Positions 46,774 to 55,900 of a stretch of 64,000 nt of DNA are shown here, piece by piece. Numbering within the stretch: the first letter of the stretch is position 1; each line of letters starts with the position of its first letter. The notes beneath the pieces are model-generated. The model was not told the origin of the DNA, did no database searches, and saw nothing but the letters and a program-made list of their open reading frames with translations. This DNA comes from Pseudomonas congelans (lineage in GTDB: Bacteria > Pseudomonadota > Gammaproteobacteria > Pseudomonadales > Pseudomonadaceae), in NCBI RefSeq assembly GCF_900103225.1, contig NZ_FNJH01000002.1:592345-656344 (forward strand), given 5' to 3'. Both the position numbers and the translations under genes were made by a program.

Positions 46774-48092
46774 ACGCCTCTGCACAGGGCGCGATTGAAA
46801 GGGTTTTCGCGCAGTTTCTCGACCTTGAACGGCTGACCCGCGCCGCGCCCACCACCGAGCAACTGGCCTACAGCCTGGTCAACGATAGCCAGGGGCTGTT
46901 CGGCTACCGTCATGCGGCGCTGATAATTGCCGGTAAGGTGCGCGCGGTGACGGGTGTCAGCGTCATTGAGCCGAATGCGCCGTTTGTGGCCTTCGTCGAG
47001 CATGCGGTCGGCCAACTGCTCAAACTCGAGCAGGTCAAACCCGCCCGCGTCGTGCACATGGACTCGCTGAGCGCTTCGGTACGCGACGACTGGAACAGTC
47101 TGTCGGCACCGCATGTTTTCTGGCTGCCGCTACAGGATCGCAAAGGTGATGTCTTTGGCGGCCTGTGGCTGGCCCGCGACACACCCTGGGCTCCGGCAGA
47201 GCAAGTCCTGCTGGCACAACTGGGCGATACCTGCAGCCATGCATGGCTCGCCCTGCAACCCGGTAAACCCTGGCGCTTGCGGTTCAATCGTAAACGTCAG
47301 GCTCTGTTGGCGATGCTGGCATTGCTGTGCCTGCTGATTCCGGTGCGTCAGTCGGTGCTGGCACCGGCCGAGGTCGTACCGCTGGGCGGGCGGGTAGTGG
47401 CCGCACCGCTGGACGGTGTGGTGGCCGAGTTTCTGGTCAAGCCCAACCAGATCGTCAAGACCGGTGATTTGCTGCTGCGCTTCGAGAACACCACCCTCAA
47501 GGCTCAGGCCGACGTGGCCGAGCGTGCGTTGGGCGTTGCCGAAGCAGAACTGAAAGCCAATTCGCAACGCTCTTTCGCTGACGCCGAATCCAGTTCGCGA
47601 ATCGACCTGCTGGCAGCCCGCGTCGAACAGAAGCGTGCCGAACGCGACTACGCTCGCGAACTGTTGAAACGCAGTGAAGTACGCGCCGAGCGCGACGGTA
47701 TCGCGGTGTTTGCCGATGCCCAGCGCTGGCTTGGCAAACCCGTGCAGACCGGTGAACGGCTGCTGGAAATTGCCGACCCGAGCCAGGCTGAGCTGCGTAT
47801 CGAACTGGCGGTTGGCGACGCCATCGCACTGCAACCGGATGCAGAAATCGCGCTGTTTCTGGACAGCGACCCGCTGCAACGTCACGCCGCTCGACTGGAG
47901 CGGGCGGCGTACGAGGCGCAAGCCACCCCTGGCGGGCAGTTGGCGTACCGCCTGGATGCCAGCTTTCTCGACTCACCACCGCCTCGAATCGGTCTGCGCG
48001 GCACCGCCAAGGTATTCGGTGACCGCGCGCCTCTGGCGCTTTACCTGCTGCGCCGCCCTCTTGCCGGTCTGCGTCAGAGTGTAGGCCTGTAA
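46770..48092 (+). CDS. GAF-like cytoplasmic domain fused to membrane-anchored HlyD adaptor
   Basis: A 440-residue protein. Residues 1-165 look like a soluble GAF-type fold (TEQLAYSLVNDSQGLFGYRHAALII; VFWLPLQDRKGDVFGGLWLARD). A single membrane helix follows (about 175-195; RQALLAMLALLCLLIPV). The periplasmic part has a lipoyl half-motif (RVVAAPLDGVVAEFLVKPNQIVKTGD), a coiled-coil (about 245-300), and the second half ERDGIAVFADAQ. A sensory-like domain in front of an adaptor is unusual. It overlaps its neighbours by 4 bp and 1 bp, so all three are made together. The GAF assignment is by pattern and moderately sure. Confidence 0.75.
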   Translation: MNASAQGAIERVFAQFLDLERLTRAAPTTEQLAYSLVNDSQGLFGYRHAALIIAGKVRAVTGVSVIEPNAPFVAFVEHAVGQLLKLEQVKPARVVHMDSLSASVRDDWNSLSAPHVFWLPLQDRKGDVFGGLWLARDTPWAPAEQVLLAQLGDTCSHAWLALQPGKPWRLRFNRKRQALLAMLALLCLLIPVRQSVLAPAEVVPLGGRVVAAPLDGVVAEFLVKPNQIVKTGDLLLRFENTTLKAQADVAERALGVAEAELKANSQRSFADAESSSRIDLLAARVEQKRAERDYARELLKRSEVRAERDGIAVFADAQRWLGKPVQTGERLLEIADPSQAELRIELAVGDAIALQPDAEIALFLDSDPLQRHAARLERAAYEAQATPGGQLAYRLDASFLDSPPPRIGLRGTAKVFGDRAPLALYLLRRPLAGLRQSVGL

Positions 48093-50188
48093 TGAGCCTG
48101 CCCAGCCTGCGCGCCGACCTGCAGCTCACACCTGCCGCCCCGGACCTCGACGGCTCACCACGCTGGACCCTGGCCGATCCGGTCCGCGGTCGCTATTTCA
48201 AGCTGGGCACTCAGGCCATTCGCCTGTTGCGCCATTGGGCACTGGGCGACGCCTCGCGGGTGCTCCAGGCTGCCAATCGCGAACCGGGCCTGCCACTGGG
48301 CAACACCGAGGTGGACGAGCTGCTGCGCTTTTTGCGCGGGCATGACTTGATCGCGGCACAAGACCCGGAACAACGCGCCAGCTACGCCGGCAAGGCAGCG
48401 GCGTCGCGCCATGGGCTGTGGCAGATGCTCTTGCATCAATACCTGTTTTTCCGCATCCCGCTCTGGCGTCCGGACGCTTTTCTCAACCGGGCCTGGCCGT
48501 GGCTGGCGCGCTACGGTTCAAGGCTGCTGCGCTATGGGCTGCCACTCACGCTGGGGTTGGGAATTTTTCTGGTAGCCCGCGACTGGCAGCGGTTTGTCGG
48601 CACGTTCCCGCACTTGTTCAGCCTCGGCGGCGCCCTGGCGTTCGGCGTTGCACTGTTTTTTGCCAAGCTCTGTCATGAATTCGGACATGCCTTCATGGCC
48701 AAGCGTGCCGGATGCCGGGTGCAGAGCATGGGTGTAGCGTTCATGGTTCTGTTGCCCTTGTTCTACACCGATGTCAGCGATGCCTGGCGGGTCAATGATC
48801 GACGCGCCCGCCTGCTGATCGGCGCGGGCGGCGTGCTGGCAGAAATGCTGCTGGCGTGCGTCGCCCTGCTGGCCTGGTCGCTGCTGCCCGATGGTCCGGC
48901 ACGCACCGCAGCGTTCATGCTGGCCAGCGCCACGTGGCTCACCACGGTCATGGTCAACCTCAATCCATTCATGCGCTTTGACGGCTACTTTTTGATCAGC
49001 GACTTTTGGGAAGTCGACAACCTTCAGGGGCGGGCCTTTGCGCTGTGTCGCTGGCGGCTGCGCGAGGCACTGTTCGGTTACGGTCTGCCTGCGCCCGAGC
49101 CCTGGTCACCGGCCATGCAGCGTCGTCTGCTGTGGTGGGGCTATCTGTCCTGGCTATGGCGTGCCGCATTGTTTTTCGGTATCGCGCTGGCGGTCTATCA
49201 CCTGTTTTTCAAGTTGCTGGGGATCTTCCTGATGCTGGTGGAGCTGGGCTGGTTCATCTTCCTGCCGATTTTCAAGGAATGTCGCCACTGGTGGTCAAAC
49301 CGTGAGCAGGCACAGGCGCCGCGTGTATTGCTCAGCGCAGCAGGCTTGCTGGCGCTTCTGTTACTGCTGAGCGTGCCGTGGCACAGCAGTGTCGAGCTGC
49401 CGGTGATGCTGGAGGCCGAAAGCGTGACCGCCATTCACGCCCCCGCCGCCGCCAGGGTCAGACAGCTCAACGTGCAGGACGGTCAGAAGGTCGAACAGGG
49501 CGCAGTGCTGATGGAGCTGGAGTCTCCGGATATCGACTCGCGGCAAAGCATCGTGCGCCGTGAAATCAATATTCTGCAGTTGCAGATGCGCCGCCAGGCC
49601 GGTCGTAGCGAGACGGCTGCCGATGCCGGCATTCTCGAGCAGCGCCTGGCCGAGGCAGTTGCCGAATATCGCGGTCTGGCAGCACGTCGCGAGCGCTTGG
49701 TGTTGCGCGCGCCAAAGGCCGGACAAGTGCGCGACCTGCTGCCGCAATTGAGCGTCGGTCGCTGGGTCTCGACCAAGGATCCCCTGTTGCGTGTTGTCGA
49801 GAACGGCACGCGGATTCGTGGTTATGTGGCAGAAAATGCACTGTGGCGTATTACTCCCGGTGATCGTGGCCGCTTCATCGCCGACGACCCGATGCGCGAA
49901 TCACTGGCCGTTGAATTGCTGGAGGTGGATGCCAACGGTGTGGCCTGGCTGGATCAGGAGGCGCTGAGCTCAGACCACCACGGACCGATTGCTGTGCGCC
50001 GTGACGAGAATCAACGCGCCGAGCCGGTCCAGGGTCAGTATGGTGTACGCCTCAAACTGGTAGACAACACCGCCGCACCCTCCCAGCCTCTGCGCGGCGT
50101 CGCCGTGCTGGACGGCCGCAGCGAATCCCTGCTGGGCGCAACCTGGCGCCGGCTCGCCGCATTGGGAGTGCGTGAAAGCGGGTTCTGA
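48092..50188 (+). CDS. PqqD-like / M50 intramembrane metalloprotease / HlyD fusion
   Basis: A 698-residue membrane protein. Residues about 15-95 resemble a PqqD/RRE winged helix (WTLADPVRGRYFKLGTQAIRLL, then VDELLRFLRGHDLI). Several membrane helices (about 140-370) contain a site-2-protease core: HEFGH at 195-199 in a helix and the third ligand D297 in NPFMRFDGYFLISD. Both zinc motifs are intact. After a last helix (about 410-430) comes a HlyD-like periplasmic part with lipoyl half VTAIHAPAAARVRQLNVQDG, coiled-coil and barrel. The first base overlaps the stop of the previous gene. It may recognise, trim and pass on a substrate; this is inference. Confidence 0.85.
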   Translation: MSLPSLRADLQLTPAAPDLDGSPRWTLADPVRGRYFKLGTQAIRLLRHWALGDASRVLQAANREPGLPLGNTEVDELLRFLRGHDLIAAQDPEQRASYAGKAAASRHGLWQMLLHQYLFFRIPLWRPDAFLNRAWPWLARYGSRLLRYGLPLTLGLGIFLVARDWQRFVGTFPHLFSLGGALAFGVALFFAKLCHEFGHAFMAKRAGCRVQSMGVAFMVLLPLFYTDVSDAWRVNDRRARLLIGAGGVLAEMLLACVALLAWSLLPDGPARTAAFMLASATWLTTVMVNLNPFMRFDGYFLISDFWEVDNLQGRAFALCRWRLREALFGYGLPAPEPWSPAMQRRLLWWGYLSWLWRAALFFGIALAVYHLFFKLLGIFLMLVELGWFIFLPIFKECRHWWSNREQAQAPRVLLSAAGLLALLLLLSVPWHSSVELPVMLEAESVTAIHAPAAARVRQLNVQDGQKVEQGAVLMELESPDIDSRQSIVRREINILQLQMRRQAGRSETAADAGILEQRLAEAVAEYRGLAARRERLVLRAPKAGQVRDLLPQLSVGRWVSTKDPLLRVVENGTRIRGYVAENALWRITPGDRGRFIADDPMRESLAVELLEVDANGVAWLDQEALSSDHHGPIAVRRDENQRAEPVQGQYGVRLKLVDNTAAPSQPLRGVAVLDGRSESLLGATWRRLAALGVRESGF

Positions 50189-50217
50189 AGCTGACACATG
50201 GAAAGAGGACAGCAGAC

Positions 50218-50727
50218 ATGCAAAACAAGCCATTTGCCAACACCGATGGACTGGTCGTGCGGCCATCCAGAGAAACCGACGGTGCCTTTCTGCAGATGCT
50301 CTATCACTCGGCGCGTCCAGACCTGCAATTGGTCGACGGCGAACGCGATCAGGTGGAAGAGGTGATCGCTCAGCAGTTTCGTGTACAGGATCAGGGACTG
50401 GGAGAGAACTTCCCCAATGCCATGCACTATGTCATTGAAAAGCTCGGAACACTCATCGGTGCGCTGGTCACGGATTTCGGCCATAACGAGATTCGCGTCC
50501 TGTATCTGGCATTCATGCCGGCCGCACGTGGCAAGGGTTATGGGCGCAAGGTCTTACAGGGCGTCCAGCAGGCCGCAGAACAGATCCGCTGCCCGGTAGC
50601 GACAGTGGTCTGGTCCAACAACCCCCACGCACGCCAGCAGTATCTGGCATTGGGGTTTCAGGTAGAGGAGCAGGATGTGGCAGCGGCAAGGCTGATCTGG
50701 TATCCAGGCCAGTCCGCTGCCTTTTGA
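50218..50727 (+). CDS. GNAT-family N-acetyltransferase
   Basis: A 169-residue GNAT enzyme. The acetyl-CoA loop is seen in FMPAARGKGYGRKVLQGVQ, after the strand IRVLYLAF, and a later ARQQYLALGFQVEEQ region closes the fold. The ribosome site GAGGA precedes the ATG, 29 bp after the M50 fusion gene on the same strand, so it may be co-transcribed. The substrate is unknown; protein or small-molecule modification tied to the exported product is possible. It converges on the DUF6916 gene with no gap. Confidence 0.85.
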   Translation: MQNKPFANTDGLVVRPSRETDGAFLQMLYHSARPDLQLVDGERDQVEEVIAQQFRVQDQGLGENFPNAMHYVIEKLGTLIGALVTDFGHNEIRVLYLAFMPAARGKGYGRKVLQGVQQAAEQIRCPVATVVWSNNPHARQQYLALGFQVEEQDVAAARLIWYPGQSAAF

Positions 50728-51039
50728 TCAATTGAAGCTGATGCAGTAATAAGCCATGTTCTCGTCGCGGCCCATGGCGGGAACGCGAGAGACGAAAACC
50801 CCCGTCAACAGCCCCAGTTCAGGCAGCTCGATAGCACAGGCGCCCTCGACAAACTCGCTGGGCTCCAGTGACTCAAGGGACACGTTGAACGGCATGCGTT
50901 GTTGCCGGGCAGCTCGTGCCTGGGGTTTTTCGGCCACCGAGGCGACATGCACAGGCAACCGGCTCCCGTTGCTTGTTTGCAGCAGGCAGGTAGTGCCCAG
51001 CAGATTCTGGAAGTGTTCGACCGTAACGTCCTGCAGCAT
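50728..51039 (-). CDS. DUF6916-like small protein
   Basis: A 103-residue soluble protein with beta-rich pattern (VTVEHFQNLLGTTCLLQTSNG, PFNVSLESLEPSEFVEGACAI, AYYCISFN). It fits what I recall of the DUF6916 family, which is usually found next to tail-collar (MdpB-type) proteins, as here. The stop abuts that of the GNAT gene. It lies 54 bp downstream of the tail-collar gene on the minus strand and is probably co-transcribed with it. The function is unknown. Confidence 0.6.
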   Translation of the reverse strand: MLQDVTVEHFQNLLGTTCLLQTSNGSRLPVHVASVAEKPQARAARQQRMPFNVSLESLEPSEFVEGACAIELPELGLLTGVFVSRVPAMGRDENMAYYCISFN

Positions 51040-51093
51040 GATGCATCTCCAGCATGAAAGAATTGGAAGAGCCCGTCCCTGGGCTCGTATCAG

Positions 51094-51684
51094 TCAATCC
51101 CGCTGAGGGAAATAACCCTGCAGCGCAATACTGAAGTTCACCACCAGGAACGGGTTCATGCTGTCGAGAGGAAGGCTGCCACCCACGGCCTGCATGCTTC
51201 CGCTGATGGCCGTGCTGACGCCCTTCTGCACCACCGGTGCAGTGCCCACACTGGGCGAGAAGATATTGGCGGAGGTCGGGCCGGTAGTCGAAGCGCCGAT
51301 GAAGGCATTGTCAGCGGTTGGCGCGATGGACGCTCCTGCCACTGCCGGACTGGCCAGGTTGATCGTGGTGGTCGCCGTCAACGCGCTCATCTGATGCACA
51401 TGCGATGGCATGTTGGCGATGGCCACAGTGACCTTTTCGACGCCCGAAGCTGTTCCGATCACCCTGCTGGTGAGATTGACCCCGGTCCCTTGATTGACCG
51501 GCACCCGGCCCTGCAGGTTGGGCAGCATGAAGCCCTGCGCGCCGTCACCACCATAAGTGACCCCCAACAGGCTGTACAAGGCCATGTACTGATTGATGCT
51601 CAGTGTTTGTCCATTGCACTGCATCCAGCCACTGGGAGCAAATGGAAAGGCAAACGTCATGATCGAACCCATAAAAACTTCCAT
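51094..51684 (-). CDS. phage-tail-collar-domain (MdpB-like) protein
   Basis: A 196-residue protein with N-terminal collar domain: MTFAFPFAPSGWMQCNGQTLSINQYMALYSLLG, TYGGDGAQGFMLPNLQGRVPV, and an NMPSHVHQ motif. A low-complexity Ala/Thr/Ser middle follows, then a C-terminus INFSIALQGYFP-like (NPFLVVNFSIALQGYFPQRD). No signal peptide is seen. Such proteins occur in phage fibres and in chromosomal clusters of pseudomonads and cyanobacteria (microcystin-dependent proteins). No other phage gene is present here. It is probably a surface or secreted partner of the cluster, which is an inference. Confidence 0.8.
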   Translation of the reverse strand: MEVFMGSIMTFAFPFAPSGWMQCNGQTLSINQYMALYSLLGVTYGGDGAQGFMLPNLQGRVPVNQGTGVNLTSRVIGTASGVEKVTVAIANMPSHVHQMSALTATTTINLASPAVAGASIAPTADNAFIGASTTGPTSANIFSPSVGTAPVVQKGVSTAISGSMQAVGGSLPLDSMNPFLVVNFSIALQGYFPQRD

Positions 51685-52044
51685 ACAGCCTCATCCTTCT
51701 TCTGTGTCATGGGAAACTTCGATCCACCGGGGCACGGTCCCGCAGGTGGCAGGAAAGGAGCGTAGACGCAGTTTTCAGAGTGTGGATGTTTTTGCAGGTC
51801 GTCTTTCAGCTATACATCCAGTGACATTTGCCTGGCAAAACCGAAAAGTTCACTACCGTTCATCTGATAGTCATCATCCTTCCATTGAGGCAGGCCTGTT
51901 AAACCGCGGGGCCCGCAGCCATGCGCGGCTTTTTCGCTGGCTTCCCCACTTAAGATCTGCACAATGATGTCGAACTACTAGCATACAAGTACCTTTTTGT
52001 TACGCAGTTCTCACACTCAAGCAAGTCATTCTATGGGTGCATGG
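51685..52044. other. gene-free region between tail-collar and sulfotransferase genes
   Basis: A 360-bp region holding the divergent starts of both genes. A weak terminator-like stem (AGCC / GGCT, 51917-51930, then four T) is seen on the plus strand. No operator or repeat was recognised. Confidence 0.4.
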
Positions 52045-52881
52045 ATGCAGAAATTCCATTTCATTGCAGGCTTGCCCAGATCGGGCTCCACACTGCTCTC
52101 AGCCATTCTTCTACAGAACCCGCGCTTCCATGCTGGCATGAGCAGCCCGGTCGGCTCATTGTTTTCCAGCATTCTGGGGCAATGCAGCGCTGGCAATGAA
52201 TTCTCTTCAGTGATCAGCACCGAGATGCGCCGCCGTTTGTTGCGCGGGATATTCGAGTCCTATTACGCCGACAAGGCCAATAAAGACGTGGTGTTCGATA
52301 CAAGCCGCGGCTGGTGCGCACGCCTGCCTGCACTCATGGACCTGTTCCCGCAAAGCAAAGTGATCGCCTGCGTGCGCAATGTCGCCTGGGTGATGGACAG
52401 CATCGAACGCCTGTACCGCGCCAATCCTTTCGAAAACACCAAGCTGTTCAACGACGACGTCGAACGCAACACGGTTTACAGCAGGGTCGAGACGCTTGCG
52501 CAGCGCAACCGTCTGGTGGGTTTTGCCTGGGCCTCGCTCAAGGAAGCCTATTACGGAGAGCATGCCAGTTCGATTCTGCTGATCGATTACGACCTCCTGT
52601 CTCAGGCACCGGATCGCGTCATGCGGCTGGTCTACGACTTCATTGGCGAACCGTGGTTTGAACACGATTTCAATAACCTTGCCTATGACGCCCCGGAGTT
52701 CGATGAAGCGCTCGGCGTGTCCGGCCTGCACAAGGTCAAACCCCGCGTCGCGCTGGAGCCCAGGGCTACCATCCTGCCGCCGGACTTGTTCGAGCAGTAT
52801 TCAGCGTTGTCGTTCTGGAATGACGGGTCTGCCAGCGCAGCCAACGTCATCCGTATGAAATCAGACTCCGCCGTCAACTGA
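52045..52881 (+). CDS. sulfotransferase family protein
   Basis: A 278-residue PAPS-dependent sulfotransferase-like enzyme. The 5'-phosphosulphate loop FIAGLPRSGSTLL is at residues 6-18 from the ATG at 52045; the ATG at 52033 is possible, and the longer TTG frame to 51997 is unlikely. The 3'-phosphate region (FPQSKVIACVRNVAWVMDSIERL) and ILLIDYDLLSQAPDRVMRLVYDFIGEP near the C-terminus fit the family. It sits 43 bp before the giant surface protein, so it may modify a sugar, lipid or Tyr linked to that product; the acceptor is unknown. Confidence 0.8.
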   Translation: MQKFHFIAGLPRSGSTLLSAILLQNPRFHAGMSSPVGSLFSSILGQCSAGNEFSSVISTEMRRRLLRGIFESYYADKANKDVVFDTSRGWCARLPALMDLFPQSKVIACVRNVAWVMDSIERLYRANPFENTKLFNDDVERNTVYSRVETLAQRNRLVGFAWASLKEAYYGEHASSILLIDYDLLSQAPDRVMRLVYDFIGEPWFEHDFNNLAYDAPEFDEALGVSGLHKVKPRVALEPRATILPPDLFEQYSALSFWNDGSASAANVIRMKSDSAVN

Positions 52882-52924
52882 CCGCGGTTTTATCACTCGT
52901 AACGTTCGATCTCTGGTGAGCAGC

Positions 52925-55900
52925 ATGTGGTGGAACAAACAACAGTCGCGGACTACAAAGCGGGCACCCTCGAGTGCAACCTCCCCCGTTTCGCCCATGA
53001 TCATGTCTCTCGAACCGCGCATGCTGTTCGACGGTGCGGTCGCGGCGACGGTCGCTGAAGCGGCCCAGCCGGATAGCCAGCCAACGCCCGACGCATCGGC
53101 CAAGAGTGCCGAACAGGCCAGTAGCGCCAGTAAAGACACCCATGCGCAGAGCGGCGCCACGTCAGATGTCCCCGTCAAACCGGCCGCCGTGCCCGGCAGT
53201 ACGGTGGTCTTTGTCGACTCCCGGGTCAAGGATTCGCAGGCTCTGCTGACTGGCGTTGCACCCGGCACTCAAGTGGTCGAACTGGACGCTACCAGGGATG
53301 GCCTGCAACAGGTTGCCGATTACCTGGAGTCCCACCAGGGCGTCAGTTCAGTGCAGATCATCGCACACGGCAACTCCGGTGATCTGTGGCTGGGCAACAG
53401 CTACGTTTCTGCCGACAACATTGCGCAACGCAGCGCACTGCTGGCCGAAATCGGCAATGACATGAACGCTGGCGGCGATATTCTGATTTACGCCTGCAAC
53501 ACTGCCGAAGGTGATCCGGGCCTGAGCTTCGTCGATTCTCTGGCCGCCCTCACCGGCCGGGATGTTGCTGCGTCCACCAACCGTACCGGCGTGGGCGGCG
53601 ACTGGGATCTGGAAATTGCCACCGGCAGCATCGAAAGCGTCAGCGCCCTGTCGCAACAGTCGATGGACGCCTACCAGTGGGGGCTGGCGACCTTCACCGT
53701 GACGTCTACCAGCAACACCGGCACAGGCAGCTTGCGCGAGGCGCTGACCAATGCCCAGAACGGCGATATCGTAACCTTCTCGACCGGCATGACCGTTGCA
53801 CTGCAAAGCCAGCTGGTGGTCAGCAAGAACATCACCCTCGATGGCGACCTGAACAACGACGGCGTGGCCGACGTGACGCTGGACGGTCAGAACAGAACCA
53901 GTGTCATCAGGGTCAATTCCGGGGTCACAGCCACACTCGATGGCGTGATCATTACCCGAGGCGTGGCCAGCACAACGGGTGCGAGCAGCGGCGCGAGCAT
54001 TGCGGCCTCTGATGCACTGGGCGGCGGCATCAACAACGCCGGCAACCTCACACTGCGCAACGTCACCGTCACTGCCAACTCGGCAGCGGGCGGTGGCGGT
54101 GGCGGTGGCGTCAACTCGCCAAACGTGGGCGGCGGCGGCGGCGGTGGCGGCGGCATTGGCGGGCAGAACGGTGCTGCGGGTGGCAGTGCCGGCACCTACA
54201 CATCCACCGCCCCGTCAGCCAATACCGGCGGCAACGGGGCATCGTTCAGCACTGCTTATCTGGCAGGCCAGGGCGGCAATTCAAGCGGCGGCGGCGCCGG
54301 GGGAAACGGCACGCCTGTCGGCTACACCAACGGCGGCGCGGGCGGCACCGCGACCAGCGGCGGTCGGACCATCGGCGGCGGTGGCGGCGGCTCGGGCTTT
54401 GACGCCAATGGCGGCAGAGGCGGATCAGCCGTCGGCGGCATTTACAACGCCTCGAACGGCACTCTGGCGATCATCGGCACCTCGACCATCAGCAGCAACA
54501 TCGGTGCAGGCGGTGGCGGCGGTGGCGGCGGCACGATTGGTGGCAACGGTGGACGTGGTATCGGCGCGATCTGGAACAAAGGCACGGTCAATATCACGTC
54601 CAGCAACAACTCGGCGATGACCGGCAACGTCGGCGGCAGCGGCGCAGGCGGCCAGGGAAACGGCAGTACGGGCAGCGCCAATGGCACATCACCCACTGCC
54701 GTCAATAACATCCTCAACGACGGCGGCACGCTGAACATTGCCTATACCGCGGATACAACTGCGCCGACGGGCTCCAGCATCGTGATTGCCAACACATCCT
54801 TGAGTTCGGGTGGCACGTCGCTGGTCACGTTCACGTTCAGTGAGCCGGTCTTCGGCCTGGAAATCTCCGAGATCACCGTGCCCAACGGTACGTTGAGCAA
54901 TCTGGTGACCACCAACAACATTACCTGGACAGCCACTCTCACGGCCTCCGGCAATATTTCCGACAGTTCCAATGCGATCAGCCTGCCGTTAACGGCGGTG
55001 CAGGACTCTGCCGGCAATATCGGTACCGGAACCGTGACCTCCAACAACTACGCAGTCTCCGATACCGTGCCGCCGACAGCGACCGTCGTGGTGGCGGACA
55101 CCGCACTCGCTGCAAGCGAAACGTCACTGGTCACCATTACCTTCAGTGAAGTGGTCGCCGGCTTCGACAATACCGACCTCACGGTGGCAAACGGCACATT
55201 GACCGCTGTCAGCAGCAGTGATGGCGGCAAGACCTGGACCGCGACGCTGACGCCGACCGCCGACCTTACCAGCACCGTCAACCAGATCAGCCTCAACCGG
55301 GCAGGTGTACAAGATCTGTCCGGGAACACCGGATCAGGTGTCGCCACATCCAACAACTACGCCATCGACACGGCACGTCCGACCGCAAGCGTCGTGCTGA
55401 CCGACAGCGCCCTGAGCATTGGTGAAACCTCACAAGTGACCATCACCTTCAGTGAGGCAGTGACCGGTTTCACCAACGCCGACCTGACCATCGTCAATGG
55501 CACGCTGAGCACCCTGACCACGAGCAACAACATCGTCTGGACGGCGACGTTCACACCGACCAATAACATCACCGACAGCACCAATGTGATTACTCTGGCC
55601 AACACAGGTGTCAGCGATGCGGCGGGCAATACGGGCTCGGGGACCACAAACTCGAACAACTACGCCATCGATACACAGCGCCCGACCGTGAGCATTCTGG
55701 TGGCAGACGCCAGCCTCACGGCTGACGAAACATCACTGGTAACCATTACATTCAGCGAAGCCGTCAGCGGGTTCACCAATGCCGACCTGACAGTGCCCAA
55801 TGGCACCTTGAGCACCGTCACCAGCAGCGACGGCGGCATCACCTGGACCGCGACCTACACGCCGAACAACAACGTCAATGACACCACCAACCTGATCAGC

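Noticed and set aside
51094-51684. Prophage remnant suggested by the tail-collar protein
   Set aside because: No capsid, terminase, integrase or lysis genes are nearby, and similar collar proteins occur in chromosomal clusters outside phages.
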